Of a stretch of 26,737 nt of DNA, positions 15,523 through 23,086 are shown one piece after another. Position numbers and translations under genes: made by a program. The notes beneath the pieces were generated by a model. That model did no database searches, was not told the DNA's origin, and saw only the letters and a program-made list of their open reading frames with translations. The DNA is from Alphaproteobacteria bacterium (GTDB lineage: Bacteria; Pseudomonadota; Alphaproteobacteria; ATCC43930; CGMCC-115725). Where the stretch lies: assembly GCA_019237175.1 (NCBI GenBank), contig JAFAHP010000096.1, positions 1 through 26,737 of the forward strand, read 5' to 3'. Numbering within the stretch: position 1 is the first letter of the stretch; every line of letters starts with the position of its first letter.

Positions 15523-16284
15523 TCACGCCTTGATATCCTCGAGCGCTATGATCGCCGAGCGGGCCAGATCGGGCATCGTACGCGCGATCCGGCGCAGCAA
15601 TACGATCGTGTCGCGATCGGCGATCGGCGCCACCGCCTCGATGATCGCCGCCGAGGGCGCCTCCCGCAGCAAGCGCATCAGCATCGGGCGCGCCTCTGCC
15701 CGACCCGTCCGGCCAAGCGCGCACGCGGCGGCGTTTGCCACCGACGCGTGCAGCTCGTCGAGCAGTTGGATGAGCCTTGCAACCACTGCGGGAGCCGCGG
15801 ATTGTACGCAGCGGCATGCCTTGGCGCGGATCGAGGGGTCGGGGTCGCTCAGCAGCCGCGCGAGCTGCCGTGGTGGTAATGGCGTGCCGAGTTTGGCCGC
15901 GACGTCGAGGGCGATGGCCAAATTTGGACCCTGCACGATCTGCCCGACGATCAGGCGGAGGACGGCTTGCCGCGCATCGCCGCCGCCGATCACGGCAAGC
16001 GCCTCCAGAGCCGCCTTTTGCTCGGGAACGATTGTGTCGGCACCATAGCCGGTCAGCCGCTGGCAGAGCTTTTCGAGCGGTGCCACGGCCGCCGCAATGC
16101 GCCGGCGACCAGCCTCAACCGCCAAATCCGGCGCCGTCCGGAGCGTGGCCAAAGGCAGAGCGGCGATCACCGCCGCGTCCGTAAGCGCTGCCAGCTCTGT
16201 CGCGGCTGTTTTCGGCGGCGGACCGGGCTCGAACGCACGATCAACGGCGATGAAAAGATCGAGCTGCTCAGCCAACGATCCCAT
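15523..16284 (-). CDS. HEAT-repeat protein
   Basis: About 253 residues from the ATG at 16284 (AAGG a few bases upstream; the ATG at 16308 adds eight residues). It is all-helical, with repeated helix pairs such as LARLLSDPDPSIRAKACRCV and LDELHASVANAAACALGRTG, the second of each pair carrying the conserved Arg/Ala positions of HEAT or phycobilin-lyase-type repeats. About five to six repeats fill the protein. There is no signal peptide or enzymatic motif. Such proteins usually serve as protein-binding scaffolds. Divergent from cynS with 210 bases between, so a functional link to cyanate is possible but not shown. Confidence 0.75.
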   Translation of the reverse strand: MGSLAEQLDLFIAVDRAFEPGPPPKTAATELAALTDAAVIAALPLATLRTAPDLAVEAGRRRIAAAVAPLEKLCQRLTGYGADTIVPEQKAALEALAVIGGGDARQAVLRLIVGQIVQGPNLAIALDVAAKLGTPLPPRQLARLLSDPDPSIRAKACRCVQSAAPAVVARLIQLLDELHASVANAAACALGRTGRAEARPMLMRLLREAPSAAIIEAVAPIADRDTIVLLRRIARTMPDLARSAIIALEDIKA

Positions 16285-16494
16285 CCTGCCTTGTGAACGG
16301 GCCAGCATAACCGCTCTCGCAGCTGTTGCGGGAATAGGTGTGAGAAGCCTGCCAAGACCCGCCGCGACCGGCGCCGTTGCATCCTGCTGCGGCGCGTTGG
16401 CGCCTCAACCCGATCCGAATCGGAGACACCTCGACTGGCACCGCGATTGCTACGATGGCTGCTGGTGAGAATCGGCAACCGAGAGGAGGGAGCA

Positions 16495-16941
16495 ATGACG
16501 CGTGACGAGCTGACCCGCAAGGTTCTCGCGAGCAAGCGCGCCAAAGATTTGAGTTGGAAAACGATCGTCGCCGAGATCGGCGGCGGCTCGACCGTCTATG
16601 TGACGGCCGCGCTACTGGGGCAGATGAAGTTGCGCTCCGAACAAGCCGAACGTGCAGCCGCGCTCCTTGGGCTCGGTGCCGAGGAGCGGAGCCTGCTGCA
16701 AGAAATCCCGTATCGCGGATCGTTGCCGGGTTCAGTGCCGACCGACCCGCTGATATACCGGTTCTACGAATTGGTGCAAGTCTACGGGACGACGTGGAAA
16801 GAGTTGATCCAGGAAGAATTTGGAGACGGCATCATGAGCGCGATCGATTTCGAGATGGCGATCGAGCGCGAATCCGACCCTAAAGGCGATCGCGTCAAGC
16901 TGATGTTGAGCGGTAAGTTCTTGCCGTATAGGGAATATTAG
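16495..16941 (+). CDS. cynS: Cyanate hydratase (cyanase)
   Basis: A 148-residue protein matching cyanase in length and order. The N-terminal helix-turn-helix-like domain contains LSWKTIVAEIGG and VTAALLGQM. The catalytic C-terminal domain has DPLIYRFYELVQVYG and GDGIMSAIDF. The three catalytic residues known from the E. coli enzyme are present as Arg89, Glu92 and Ser115. Cyanase converts cyanate and bicarbonate to carbamate and CO2; the carbamate then releases ammonia, so it detoxifies cyanate and supplies nitrogen. The ATG at 16495 is preceded by GAGGAGGG. No cynR, carbonic anhydrase or cyanate transporter gene is adjacent. Confidence 0.97.
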   Translation: MTRDELTRKVLASKRAKDLSWKTIVAEIGGGSTVYVTAALLGQMKLRSEQAERAAALLGLGAEERSLLQEIPYRGSLPGSVPTDPLIYRFYELVQVYGTTWKELIQEEFGDGIMSAIDFEMAIERESDPKGDRVKLMLSGKFLPYREY

Positions 16942-16954
16942 CCGCGCCCCATCT

Positions 16955-17776
16955 TTATCTACCAGCCGACAGCGGCGGCGATACTTCGGTTCTGCGCTGA
17001 TCTTTGGCGGCGAGCGCGTGCATCGCGCAAGTCGGGCATTCCGGATCCTTGGCGATACGGATCGAGTGAAAGCGGGTGCGCATCGCGTCGTACAGCAACA
17101 GCTTGCCATCGAGGCTGTCGCCCAGCCCGAGCAACTCCTTGAGAACTTCGACCGTCTGCAGTGTGCCCAGCACGCCGGCGACCGCGCCGAGGATGCCCGC
17201 CTCTTCGCACCGCGGTACGAGATCGGGCGGCGGCGGATCGCGGAACAAGCAGCGATAACAGGGATGCCCGGGGCCGAGATAAGGCCTAAACGTCGAGAGC
17301 TGGCCTTCGAACGGTGACAACGCGGCCGCAACCAACGGCTTTTCGAGCCGGAAGCACAGATCGGTCAGGAGATATCGCGTGGCGAAATTGTCGCTGCCGT
17401 CGGCGACGAGATCATAGGCGGCGACAATCTTTTCGGCATTTTCGGGGCCAAGCCGCAACGCATGCGTCTCGATCCGTATATCGGGGTTGATCGCGCCGAG
17501 CGTGCTGCGCGCGCTGTCGACCTTCAGCGCGCCGACGCTGCTCGTCATATGCACGATCTGACGCTGCAGATTAGTGAGATCGACGCGATCATCGTCAGCG
17601 ACGCCGATCGTCCCGACCCCCGCCGCCGCAAGATACAGCAATAAAGGCGAGCCGAGGCCGCCGGCGCCGACGACGAGCACGCGCGACCGCAGAAGCCGTG
17701 CTTGGCCCTCCTCGCCAACTTCATCGAGGATCAAATGGCGGGCGTAACGGCGGAACTGCTCCTCGCTGAGGTCCAC
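16955..17776 (-). CDS. moeB: MoeB/ThiF-type sulfur-carrier adenylyltransferase
   Basis: A 273-residue E1-like enzyme with a GTG start (GGGAG 9 bases upstream). The nucleotide-binding VVGAGGLGSPLLLYLAAAGVG lies near 35-55 and DLTNLQRQ near 66-73. DGSDN is at about 126-130. Cys190 in RCEEAGILG is at the place of the active Cys in ThiF. Two Zn-binding pairs are visible: Cys173/Cys176 (CYRC) and Cys247/Cys250 (CPTC). Such proteins adenylate the C-terminal Gly-Gly of MoaD, ThiS or a similar carrier so that it can accept sulfur. No C-terminal rhodanese domain is present. It lies 74 bases after cysK in the same direction, so it may activate a carrier used in cysteine-linked sulfur transfer. Which carrier is not determined; none is in the window. 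Confidence 0.9.
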   Translation of the reverse strand: MDLSEEQFRRYARHLILDEVGEEGQARLLRSRVLVVGAGGLGSPLLLYLAAAGVGTIGVADDDRVDLTNLQRQIVHMTSSVGALKVDSARSTLGAINPDIRIETHALRLGPENAEKIVAAYDLVADGSDNFATRYLLTDLCFRLEKPLVAAALSPFEGQLSTFRPYLGPGHPCYRCLFRDPPPPDLVPRCEEAGILGAVAGVLGTLQTVEVLKELLGLGDSLDGKLLLYDAMRTRFHSIRIAKDPECPTCAMHALAAKDQRRTEVSPPLSAGR

Positions 17777-17850
17777 GGGTTTGCTCCCTCAATGATTGCG
17801 CGACGCTGCTGCCCCAATCCTCTCCTGGGAGAAGAACAGAGCACACCGCG

Positions 17851-18828
17851 TCACAAACCCTCGAACAATGGCGTCGATAGGTAGCGTTCGGCAAAGCTGG
17901 GCAACACCACGACCACGGTCTTCCCGGCCATCTCCGGCCGCTTGCCGACTTCGAGACCGGCGGCGAGCGCCGCTCCCGACGAGATCCCCACCGGCAGCCC
18001 ATCGAGACGCGCTGCTTCGCGCGCGGTCCGAAAAGCGGTATCGTTACCAATGCGGATGACCTCGTCGATCAGCTTGGTGTCGAGAATCTCCGGGATAAAG
18101 CCGGCGCCGATCCCTTGGATCCGGTGCGGTCCCGGCGTCCCGCCCGATAAGACTGCACTGTCCTCCGGCTCGACCGCGATCATCTTGAGCCCCGGCTTGC
18201 GAGGCTTGAGGACCTGACCGCAGCCGGTGAGCGTACCCCCGGTGCCGACACCGCTGACGATCACATCGACCTTGCCGCCGGTGTCTTTCCAGATCTCCTC
18301 CGCGGTCGTGCGGCGGTGAATTTCAGGATTGGCTGGATTCTGGAACTGCTGCGGGATAAAGGCGTCGGGCAACGAGCGCGCGATCTCGTCCGCCTTGGCG
18401 ATGGCGCCTCTCATGCCCTGCGCCGCCGGCGTCAGCTCTAGCTCAGCCCCCAGCAATTGCAACATCTTGCGGCGCTCGACCGACATGCTGTCGGGCATTG
18501 TCAGGACCAGCCGGTAACCTTTGGCGGCGCAAACAAAAGCGAGTGCGATCCCGGTGTTGCCGGAGGTTGGTTCGACGATCACGGTGCCAGGCTTGATGTG
18601 GCCGGCGGCTTCCGCTGCGGCGATCATCGATACGCCGATGCGATCCTTGACCGAGCTGAGCGGGTTGAAAAATTCGCATTTCCCGAGAATGTCAGCCTTG
18701 ACTCCGGCCTGTTGCGCCAGCCGATGGATCCGCACCAGCGGCGTCGCCCCGATAGTGTCGAGAATGGTGTCATAGACGCGGCCGCGAAACTCCGCGCAGT
18801 GCGAATTGATCGTGTCGGCGGCGTCCAT
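17851..18828 (-). CDS. cysK: Cysteine synthase (O-acetylserine sulfhydrylase)
   Basis: About 325 residues from the ATG at 18828, chosen for AAGGAG 9 bases upstream; ATGs further 5' lack this. The PLP-binding Lys is in NPLSSVKDRIG (about Lys61). The substrate loop is PTSGNTGIAL and the phosphate-binding Gly-rich loop is GVGTGGTLTG. The late GISSGAALAAG motif is also typical. The enzyme makes cysteine from O-acetylserine and sulfide in the cytosol. Homology alone does not separate the A-type from sulfocysteine- or cystathionine-type relatives, but the 325-residue length without a CBS domain suits CysK. It precedes moeB and diverges from three DsrE-like genes, consistent with a sulfur-assimilation block. 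Confidence 0.95.
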   Translation of the reverse strand: MDAADTINSHCAEFRGRVYDTILDTIGATPLVRIHRLAQQAGVKADILGKCEFFNPLSSVKDRIGVSMIAAAEAAGHIKPGTVIVEPTSGNTGIALAFVCAAKGYRLVLTMPDSMSVERRKMLQLLGAELELTPAAQGMRGAIAKADEIARSLPDAFIPQQFQNPANPEIHRRTTAEEIWKDTGGKVDVIVSGVGTGGTLTGCGQVLKPRKPGLKMIAVEPEDSAVLSGGTPGPHRIQGIGAGFIPEILDTKLIDEVIRIGNDTAFRTAREAARLDGLPVGISSGAALAAGLEVGKRPEMAGKTVVVVLPSFAERYLSTPLFEGL

Positions 18829-19282
18829 TAAGCATTTCTCCTTCAGCGCATGGGCCATTAATTTAGGTTCGGCGCCGAGGCCCCGCAATCATCCGGCCCC
18901 GGGCACGCCGTTTACAAGTTGCGAGCCAGCAAGCGCCATTGGCCCTCGGGATCGCGTAGCGCTCAGGATTCCGTCGAACTAAGACCCCGACGTCGTCCAC
19001 GCGCGTCTCGCCAAGACCATCTTGCGCAGCCGCGCGGTGAGCGCCGGTGTGACGGCAGCCGGCCGCAACGGGCGAGATCATGTGCACCGTGGCGGAGGAT
19101 CGTGGCGAACCCAATGGGCCTGTCTGCGCCCGGCGTTCGCATCGGCATTCGAGGTTTCGGACATATAACACTTTGCCACAGTATTTTTCTACAGTTTTCA
19201 GGTAGCGCCGGAACGCGATTTGGCCGATCATCCGCGGGTGGCAGTATGCCGTCGAGATCAGTCTCGCGGACAGGAGATGCGA
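18829..19282. promoter_or_regulatory. Divergent control region between cysK and the DsrE-like genes
   Basis: 454 bases without a supported gene; open frames on both strands are Arg-rich and lack motifs. An AT-rich stretch at about 19155-19205 stands out. It contains two direct ACAGT pentamers 13 bases apart in start position (within ccACAGTatttttctACAGTttt), and a TTGCCA hexamer just before them. This is the likely place for promoters and for binding of a regulator such as the Rrf2 protein encoded nearby. The binding site itself is a guess. Confidence 0.35.
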
Positions 19283-19609
19283 ATGCCGAAATACTTGTTG
19301 ATCGAGTCGCGCGACCCTTTCGACTCGAACGACACGCGTTTCTGCTGCGATCTGGCGCAGCAGCTTGCCGCGGCAAAAAACGAGGTCACGCTGTTCCTCG
19401 TGCAAAACGGCGTGCTGCCGGTGCGGCCGGGCGCCCGTTCGGCCGATCTAACAAGCCTGGCGGGCGCCGGGGTGCGCGTGCTCGCCGACACCTTTTCTCT
19501 GAAGGAACGTGGCATCGATGAGCAGCGGCTCGCCTCGGGGGTCGCCGCGGCGCCGCTCGATGTCGTGCTCGATGCCCTCGCCGAGGGCGCCAAGGTCATT
19601 TGGCACTGA
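19283..19609 (+). CDS. DsrE-family protein 1
   Basis: A 108-residue protein. The ATG at 19283 is preceded by CAGGAG with a 6-base spacer. The beta-alpha pattern is that of the DsrE fold: KYLLIESRDPF, a helix with FCCDLAQQLAAAKNEV, strand TLFLVQNGVL, then AGVRVLADTFSLKERG and a final helix before VIWH. The adjacent Cys21-Cys22 pair is in an early helix. It lacks a Cys at the canonical DsrE/TusD active position. DsrE-fold proteins bind or relay sulfur in the cytosol. It is the first of three consecutive DsrE-like genes, with 11 bases to the next. Confidence 0.75.
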   Translation: MPKYLLIESRDPFDSNDTRFCCDLAQQLAAAKNEVTLFLVQNGVLPVRPGARSADLTSLAGAGVRVLADTFSLKERGIDEQRLASGVAAAPLDVVLDALAEGAKVIWH

Positions 19610-19620
19610 GGGAGGACACC

Positions 19621-20034
19621 ATGGCCGACAAGAAGACCATCACGATTGCGATCATGGATGCGCCCTACGAGGACGCGCGCTCGACGACGACCTTGCGGCT
19701 GATCGATCTTGCAGCCAAACGCGGCTACAACATCAATGTCTTCGCTTATGAGGGGGCGGTTTTACAGCCTTTTGCCGCTCAGACGCCGCATGCGAACGCA
19801 GTGCACGGCCGCAGCGTCGAGGAGGAGAACCATTTCATCCCGAAAGACGCGATCGCCGCGCTGATGCGCGAGGCGGAACGCAATGGCGGCAAGATCGACT
19901 GGGTGAATTGCGGGCTTTGTGTTGACGAACGCGGAGCGACAAATGCCATCGCCGGCGTACGGCGCGGCTCGCCCGCCGATTTCTGGCAGATGGCCGAAGC
20001 CTCCGACAACACGCTCGTCGTCGCCACGCGCTGA
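19621..20034 (+). CDS. DsrE-family protein 2 with CxxC
   Basis: A 137-residue protein starting at ATG 19621 (GGGAGG shortly upstream). The first strand is TITIAIMDAPYED, then a helix and the strand NINVFAYEGAV. The sequence WVNCGLCVDERGA at about 94-106 carries Cys97 and Cys100. The second of these is in the position of the sulfur-carrying Cys in DsrE/TusD proteins. Of the three neighbours this is the one most likely to hold persulfide sulfur. A long loop with Gln, His and Asn precedes it. It overlaps neither neighbour; spacing is 11 bases on each side, so it is clearly co-transcribed with them. Confidence 0.82.
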   Translation: MADKKTITIAIMDAPYEDARSTTTLRLIDLAAKRGYNINVFAYEGAVLQPFAAQTPHANAVHGRSVEEENHFIPKDAIAALMREAERNGGKIDWVNCGLCVDERGATNAIAGVRRGSPADFWQMAEASDNTLVVATR

Positions 20035-20045
20035 GGGGGCGGGTC

Positions 20046-20426
20046 ATGAAGACGCTGAGCATCGTCGAAAACGCCTATCGCGCCACGCTCGAAGAGCAGG
20101 ACGACACGATCGTCTGGCTTCACGGCGCGATGAAGGGCGCCGGGGCAGACCTAGCACTGCTGCTGCGCGGCAATGCCGTGAACTACCTGGTGCAGCGCCA
20201 GGAGGCTGGCGGTCTCGCCTTTGGCGACTGGCGGCAGACTCAGCCGCCGCGCATCGCCTCGGACCTGGCGGCGCTTGCCGCGAAGGGCGTCGACATCTGC
20301 TATGTCGCCGAGGATGTCACCGACCGTGGGATCGCGCGCAACGAGTTGATCAACAGCGCCCAGCCGGTCGCACGCGGCGCCGTCGCCGAGCTGCTTGGCC
20401 GCTACGATCGGGTCTGGTACTGGTAA
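20046..20426 (+). CDS. DsrE/DsrF-like protein 3
   Basis: A 126-residue protein beginning at ATG 20046 (GGGGGCGGG just upstream). It has a helix with YRATLEEQDDTIVWLHGAMK, a strand and loop AVNYLVQRQ, then KGVDICYVAEDVTDRGI, and a C-terminal aromatic end VWYW. Cys85 lies in a strand near the place where DsrH/DsrF-type proteins can have Cys. The similarity to the DsrE superfamily is weaker than in the two genes before it, and it is assigned partly by operon position. The three-gene set recalls the DsrEFH/TusBCD heterohexamers, but the sequences do not map one-to-one to them. Confidence 0.65.
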   Translation: MKTLSIVENAYRATLEEQDDTIVWLHGAMKGAGADLALLLRGNAVNYLVQRQEAGGLAFGDWRQTQPPRIASDLAALAAKGVDICYVAEDVTDRGIARNELINSAQPVARGAVAELLGRYDRVWYW

Positions 20427-20587
20427 GTGCGGCCCAGCGAGGTCCGCCTTTCGACGGTCCGGGCCATCGGCGCCCCCCATTTGCAGATTCGGACTGACGC
20501 TCGACAGTGCGGAGACCTCGAAACAATCGACCTCAAATCCGCCGGTGGCCGTCAGGATCACACGGGTAGAGAGATTGCAGCGCCGGC

Positions 20588-21043
20588 TCAAATCTCGAAA
20601 TCCGTGAACTCCGAGGCGCGCCCGGCGATCCCGCTCTGATGCGCGCGCGTGCACAATTCGTCGAGCGTCACGGCGTCGAGCCGCTGCATCATCTGCTCCT
20701 GCAATTCGAGCCACAACGGTCGTACTACCTGATGGCCAAGGGCACTCCCCGCCGGGTCGCTGATCGGGTCTTCGGCAGTTTCTAGCGATCGTACCGTACG
20801 CACGATGTCGCCCAGGCTGACACGGCGTCGCTCGCGCGCCAAGCGATACCCCCCCGAGGGACCGCGGATCCCGACAAGGATGCCGTGCCGCACCAGCTCC
20901 TGCAGGACCGGTTCGAGATAGCGGCGCGGGATTCCTTGGCGCGCTGTGATATCCACGGAACGCACCGGGGTCGGCCCGCCGTTGTAGGCGATGTCGAGCA
21001 CAGCCTCGATCGCAAATAAGAGCTTTTTGGTCAGCCGCACCAT
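20588..21043 (-). CDS. Rrf2-family transcriptional regulator
   Basis: A 151-residue protein from the ATG at 21043; the frame is open further upstream but overlaps dut. The N-terminal winged helix-turn-helix opens with KKLLFAIEAVLDIA and has ITARQGIPRRYLEPVLQEL. The wing is GPSGGYRLARE, a hallmark of Rrf2 proteins. Only one Cys is present, in LDELCTRA, so the CX5CX7C iron-sulfur ligand set of IscR and RirA is absent. Cluster-free Rrf2 members such as CymR control cysteine metabolism, and this gene sits near cysK and DsrE genes. Regulation of those genes is plausible but inferred. It starts 34 bases after dut and probably shares its transcript. Confidence 0.9.
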   Translation of the reverse strand: MVRLTKKLLFAIEAVLDIAYNGGPTPVRSVDITARQGIPRRYLEPVLQELVRHGILVGIRGPSGGYRLARERRRVSLGDIVRTVRSLETAEDPISDPAGSALGHQVVRPLWLELQEQMMQRLDAVTLDELCTRAHQSGIAGRASEFTDFEI

Positions 21044-21077
21044 ATTCGCTGGCCGCCTTCGCCCAACGTTCAGGGTG

Positions 21078-21611
21078 TCACTCGCCCAAGTTTCGTCCTG
21101 TTGATGCCCTGGGACAAGCCGCCTCGATGCCGGTCGAGCCAAAGCCCTCAGCGCCGCGCGTTTGCGTTTGGCGGCCCTCCGCGCCTGGACTCGCGGAAAG
21201 GGTTGCGACGACGGCAAACTCTGGGCGCACGATGCGGGTAAAGACAAGCTGGGCGATACGGTCGCCGGGCAGAACCCTGATTATGCGGGCGCTTTGTGGC
21301 GGGTTGCGGTTCCATGCCGAGATCAGGCACGGTCCCTCGTAATCGGCGTCTACCAGTCCGAGAATGTTGCCGAGCACCAGCCCTTCGCGATGGCCGAGCC
21401 CGGAGCGCGGAACTATCAGCGCACACCATTCGGGATCGCCGATGCGAAACGCAAAACCAGCCGAAATTAACACCGGCGACGCCTGCGGTCGGAGCACTAT
21501 TGGGGCGTCGACGCAGGCATGAAGGTCGAGACCAGCGGCAAGACTCGATCCCCATGAGGGGAAGCCCCAACCCGGCAACCGCCGATCTAAGATCTGCAGT
21601 TCGATCCTCAT
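21078..21611 (-). CDS. dut: dUTP diphosphatase
   Basis: A 177-residue trimeric-type dUTPase. The five family motifs are visible in order: AGLDLHA, PRSGLGHREGLVLGN, GLVDADYEGP, GDRIAQLVF and RGAEGFGSTG. The enzyme hydrolyses dUTP to dUMP and pyrophosphate, which keeps uracil out of DNA and supplies dTMP synthesis. It is about 25 residues longer than the usual 150, from a C-terminal tail after the glycine-rich motif 5. The ATG overlaps the stop of coaBC by four bases (ATGA). A coaBC-dut pair is common in bacteria. Confidence 0.97.
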   Translation of the reverse strand: MRIELQILDRRLPGWGFPSWGSSLAAGLDLHACVDAPIVLRPQASPVLISAGFAFRIGDPEWCALIVPRSGLGHREGLVLGNILGLVDADYEGPCLISAWNRNPPQSARIIRVLPGDRIAQLVFTRIVRPEFAVVATLSASPGAEGRQTQTRGAEGFGSTGIEAACPRASTGRNLGE

Positions 21612-22852
21612 GGACGGTCGAAATACTCGGAAATGCGCTGGGCCAAGCGGGCGGCGACCTCTTTTTTAGTCATGACGGGCCAGTGCTCGACCGTGCCCCC
21701 CTCGACGAGATGGATCGTATTGCGGTCGCCGCCAAAGGTGCCGGAGCTGGGCGACACATCATTGGCGAGGATCCAGTCGCAGCGCTTGCGGGCGCGCTTG
21801 GCACGAGCGTTCTCCACAATGTCCTCAGTCTCCGCGGCGAACCCGATGACCAGCCGCGGCCGATCGTTGGCTCGCTGCGCGATGGTCGCCAGGATGTCGG
21901 GATTCTCGGCGAGGCGCAGCATTGGTGGGCCTTTGGCGTCTTTCTTGAGCTTGTGCCCGGCCACACTTTCGACCCGCCAGTCGGCGACGGCTGCTGCCAT
22001 CACTGCGATATCGACTGGGAGCGCCGCCTCGCACGCCGTCAGCATTTCCGCCGCGGTCTCAATCGGCACCAGTTGAACGCCGGGTGGTGGCGGTTCCTGC
22101 GTCGGCCCGCTGACCAACACGGTGTCGGCGCCAAGGCCAGCGAGTGCGGCCGCGATCGCGTGACCCTGCTTGCCCGACGAATGGTTCGAGATATAGCGCA
22201 CCGGGTCGATCGGCTCCCGGGTCGGACCGCTTGTCACCAGTGCTCGCCGCCCGGCGAGCCGTCCGCCAACCTCCCCTCCCCCGCTTGCGCGGGAGGGGAG
22301 GGCGGGGGGGGCTTGCAATACTTGTTCGATCGCGGTGACGATCTCCGCCGGCTCGGCCATGCGCCCCGAGCCGATTTCGCCGCAGGCAAGTTCGCCCGAG
22401 CCCGGGCCCACCCGCACGACGCCGCGTGATGCAAGGGTCGCGAGATTGGCTTGCGTGGCCGGATGCGCCCACATCACTAAATTCATCGTCGGCGCGATCA
22501 GGACCCTTTTGTCGGAGGCGAGCAACACCGTCGTCGCGAGGTCGTCGGCGAGCCCGGCTGCCATGCGCGCGATCAGATCCGCACTCGCCGGCGCCACGAC
22601 CACAAGATCAGCCTCGCGCGACAGCCTGATGTGGCCCATCTCGCTCTCATCGGTCAGCGACCAAAGGTCAGTGTAGACCTTATCCTCGCACAGGGCCGCA
22701 ACCGCCAAGGGGGTCACGAAGTGCGTTGCCGCCGCGGTCATCACGGCCCGCACCGCCACCCCGCGCTCTCGCAGCCGGCGGATCAGATCAAGACTTTTAT
22801 AGGCGGCGATACCACCCGAGAGGATCAACAGGACCCGTCGACCGTGCAGCAA
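21608..22852 (-). CDS. coaBC: Bifunctional phosphopantothenoylcysteine decarboxylase/synthetase
   Basis: About 414 residues from a TTG at 22852, chosen because GGAGGG lies 6 bases upstream and the resulting N-terminus (HGRRVLLILSGGIAAYK) fits the family; an ATG at 22936 would add 28 unlike residues. The CoaC flavin domain has SGGIAAYK, GHIRLSREAD (catalytic His about 74), PTMN (Asn about 124) and GELACGEIGSGRM (Cys about 157). The CoaB domain has TSGPTREPIDPVR, NHSSGKQG, AAAVADWR and HKLKK. Together they make 4'-phosphopantetheine from phosphopantothenate, CTP and cysteine, for coenzyme A. The linker between the domains (about 181-201) contains a palindromic insertion, listed separately. Confidence 0.96.
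   Translation of the reverse strand: MLHGRRVLLILSGGIAAYKSLDLIRRLRERGVAVRAVMTAAATHFVTPLAVAALCEDKVYTDLWSLTDESEMGHIRLSREADLVVVAPASADLIARMAAGLADDLATTVLLASDKRVLIAPTMNLVMWAHPATQANLATLASRGVVRVGPGSGELACGEIGSGRMAEPAEIVTAIEQVLQAPPALPSRASGGGEVGGRLAGRRALVTSGPTREPIDPVRYISNHSSGKQGHAIAAALAGLGADTVLVSGPTQEPPPPGVQLVPIETAAEMLTACEAALPVDIAVMAAAVADWRVESVAGHKLKKDAKGPPMLRLAENPDILATIAQRANDRPRLVIGFAAETEDIVENARAKRARKRCDWILANDVSPSSGTFGGDRNTIHLVEGGTVEHWPVMTKKEVAARLAQRISEYFDRP
22271..22300. repeat. Palindromic REP-like element inside the coaBC linker
   Basis: A perfect 10-bp inverted repeat (CTCCCCTCCC and GGGAGGGGAG) surrounds a 10-base GC-rich centre (CCGCTTGCGC). It falls in frame in the flexible CoaC-CoaB linker and is read as a Pro/Ser/Gly-rich segment. 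GC-rich palindromes of this look are dispersed in many alphaproteobacterial genomes, mostly between genes. Only one copy is visible in this window, so mobility cannot be shown from here. Confidence 0.65.
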
Positions 22853-23086
22853 ATGACGCCCTCCAGCACAACCAGGCCGTCGAGTATGCCCTCGCCAGGC
22901 GGCGGGTGCGAGCCGGTTGATGCCGCGCCCCAGCAAACCGCGGCCGCAAACGCCCTACGCCACCGCCTGCTTTCACCCTAAAAGCCAGCAAACCGCCGGC
23001 AAATCGGGCCGGAGACCGGGATAAAACCTCCATTAACCCTCCAGCCACGCGGTCGCGATAGCGTAGAATGATTGGTGGAGGGCGGC
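22853..23086. promoter_or_regulatory. Divergent promoter region of coaBC and the HtrA-type gene
   Basis: The 234 bases between two divergent starts must contain both promoters. An AT-richer part lies near 22975-23075. No confident hexamer pair or operator was identified. Confidence 0.3.

Noticed and set aside
19283..20426. Dissimilatory sulfur-oxidation dsrEFH operon
   Set aside because: No dsrAB, dsrC or other dsr genes are present and the Cys patterns differ. An assimilatory or thiolation role near cysK fits better.
20588..21043. Iron-sulfur regulator IscR
   Set aside because: The three-cysteine cluster ligand set is missing; only one Cys is present, and no isc or suf genes flank it.
21296..22429. 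Plus-strand open frame of 377 codons
   Set aside because: Antisense to dut and coaBC, both with full family motifs. The translation has no domain character.
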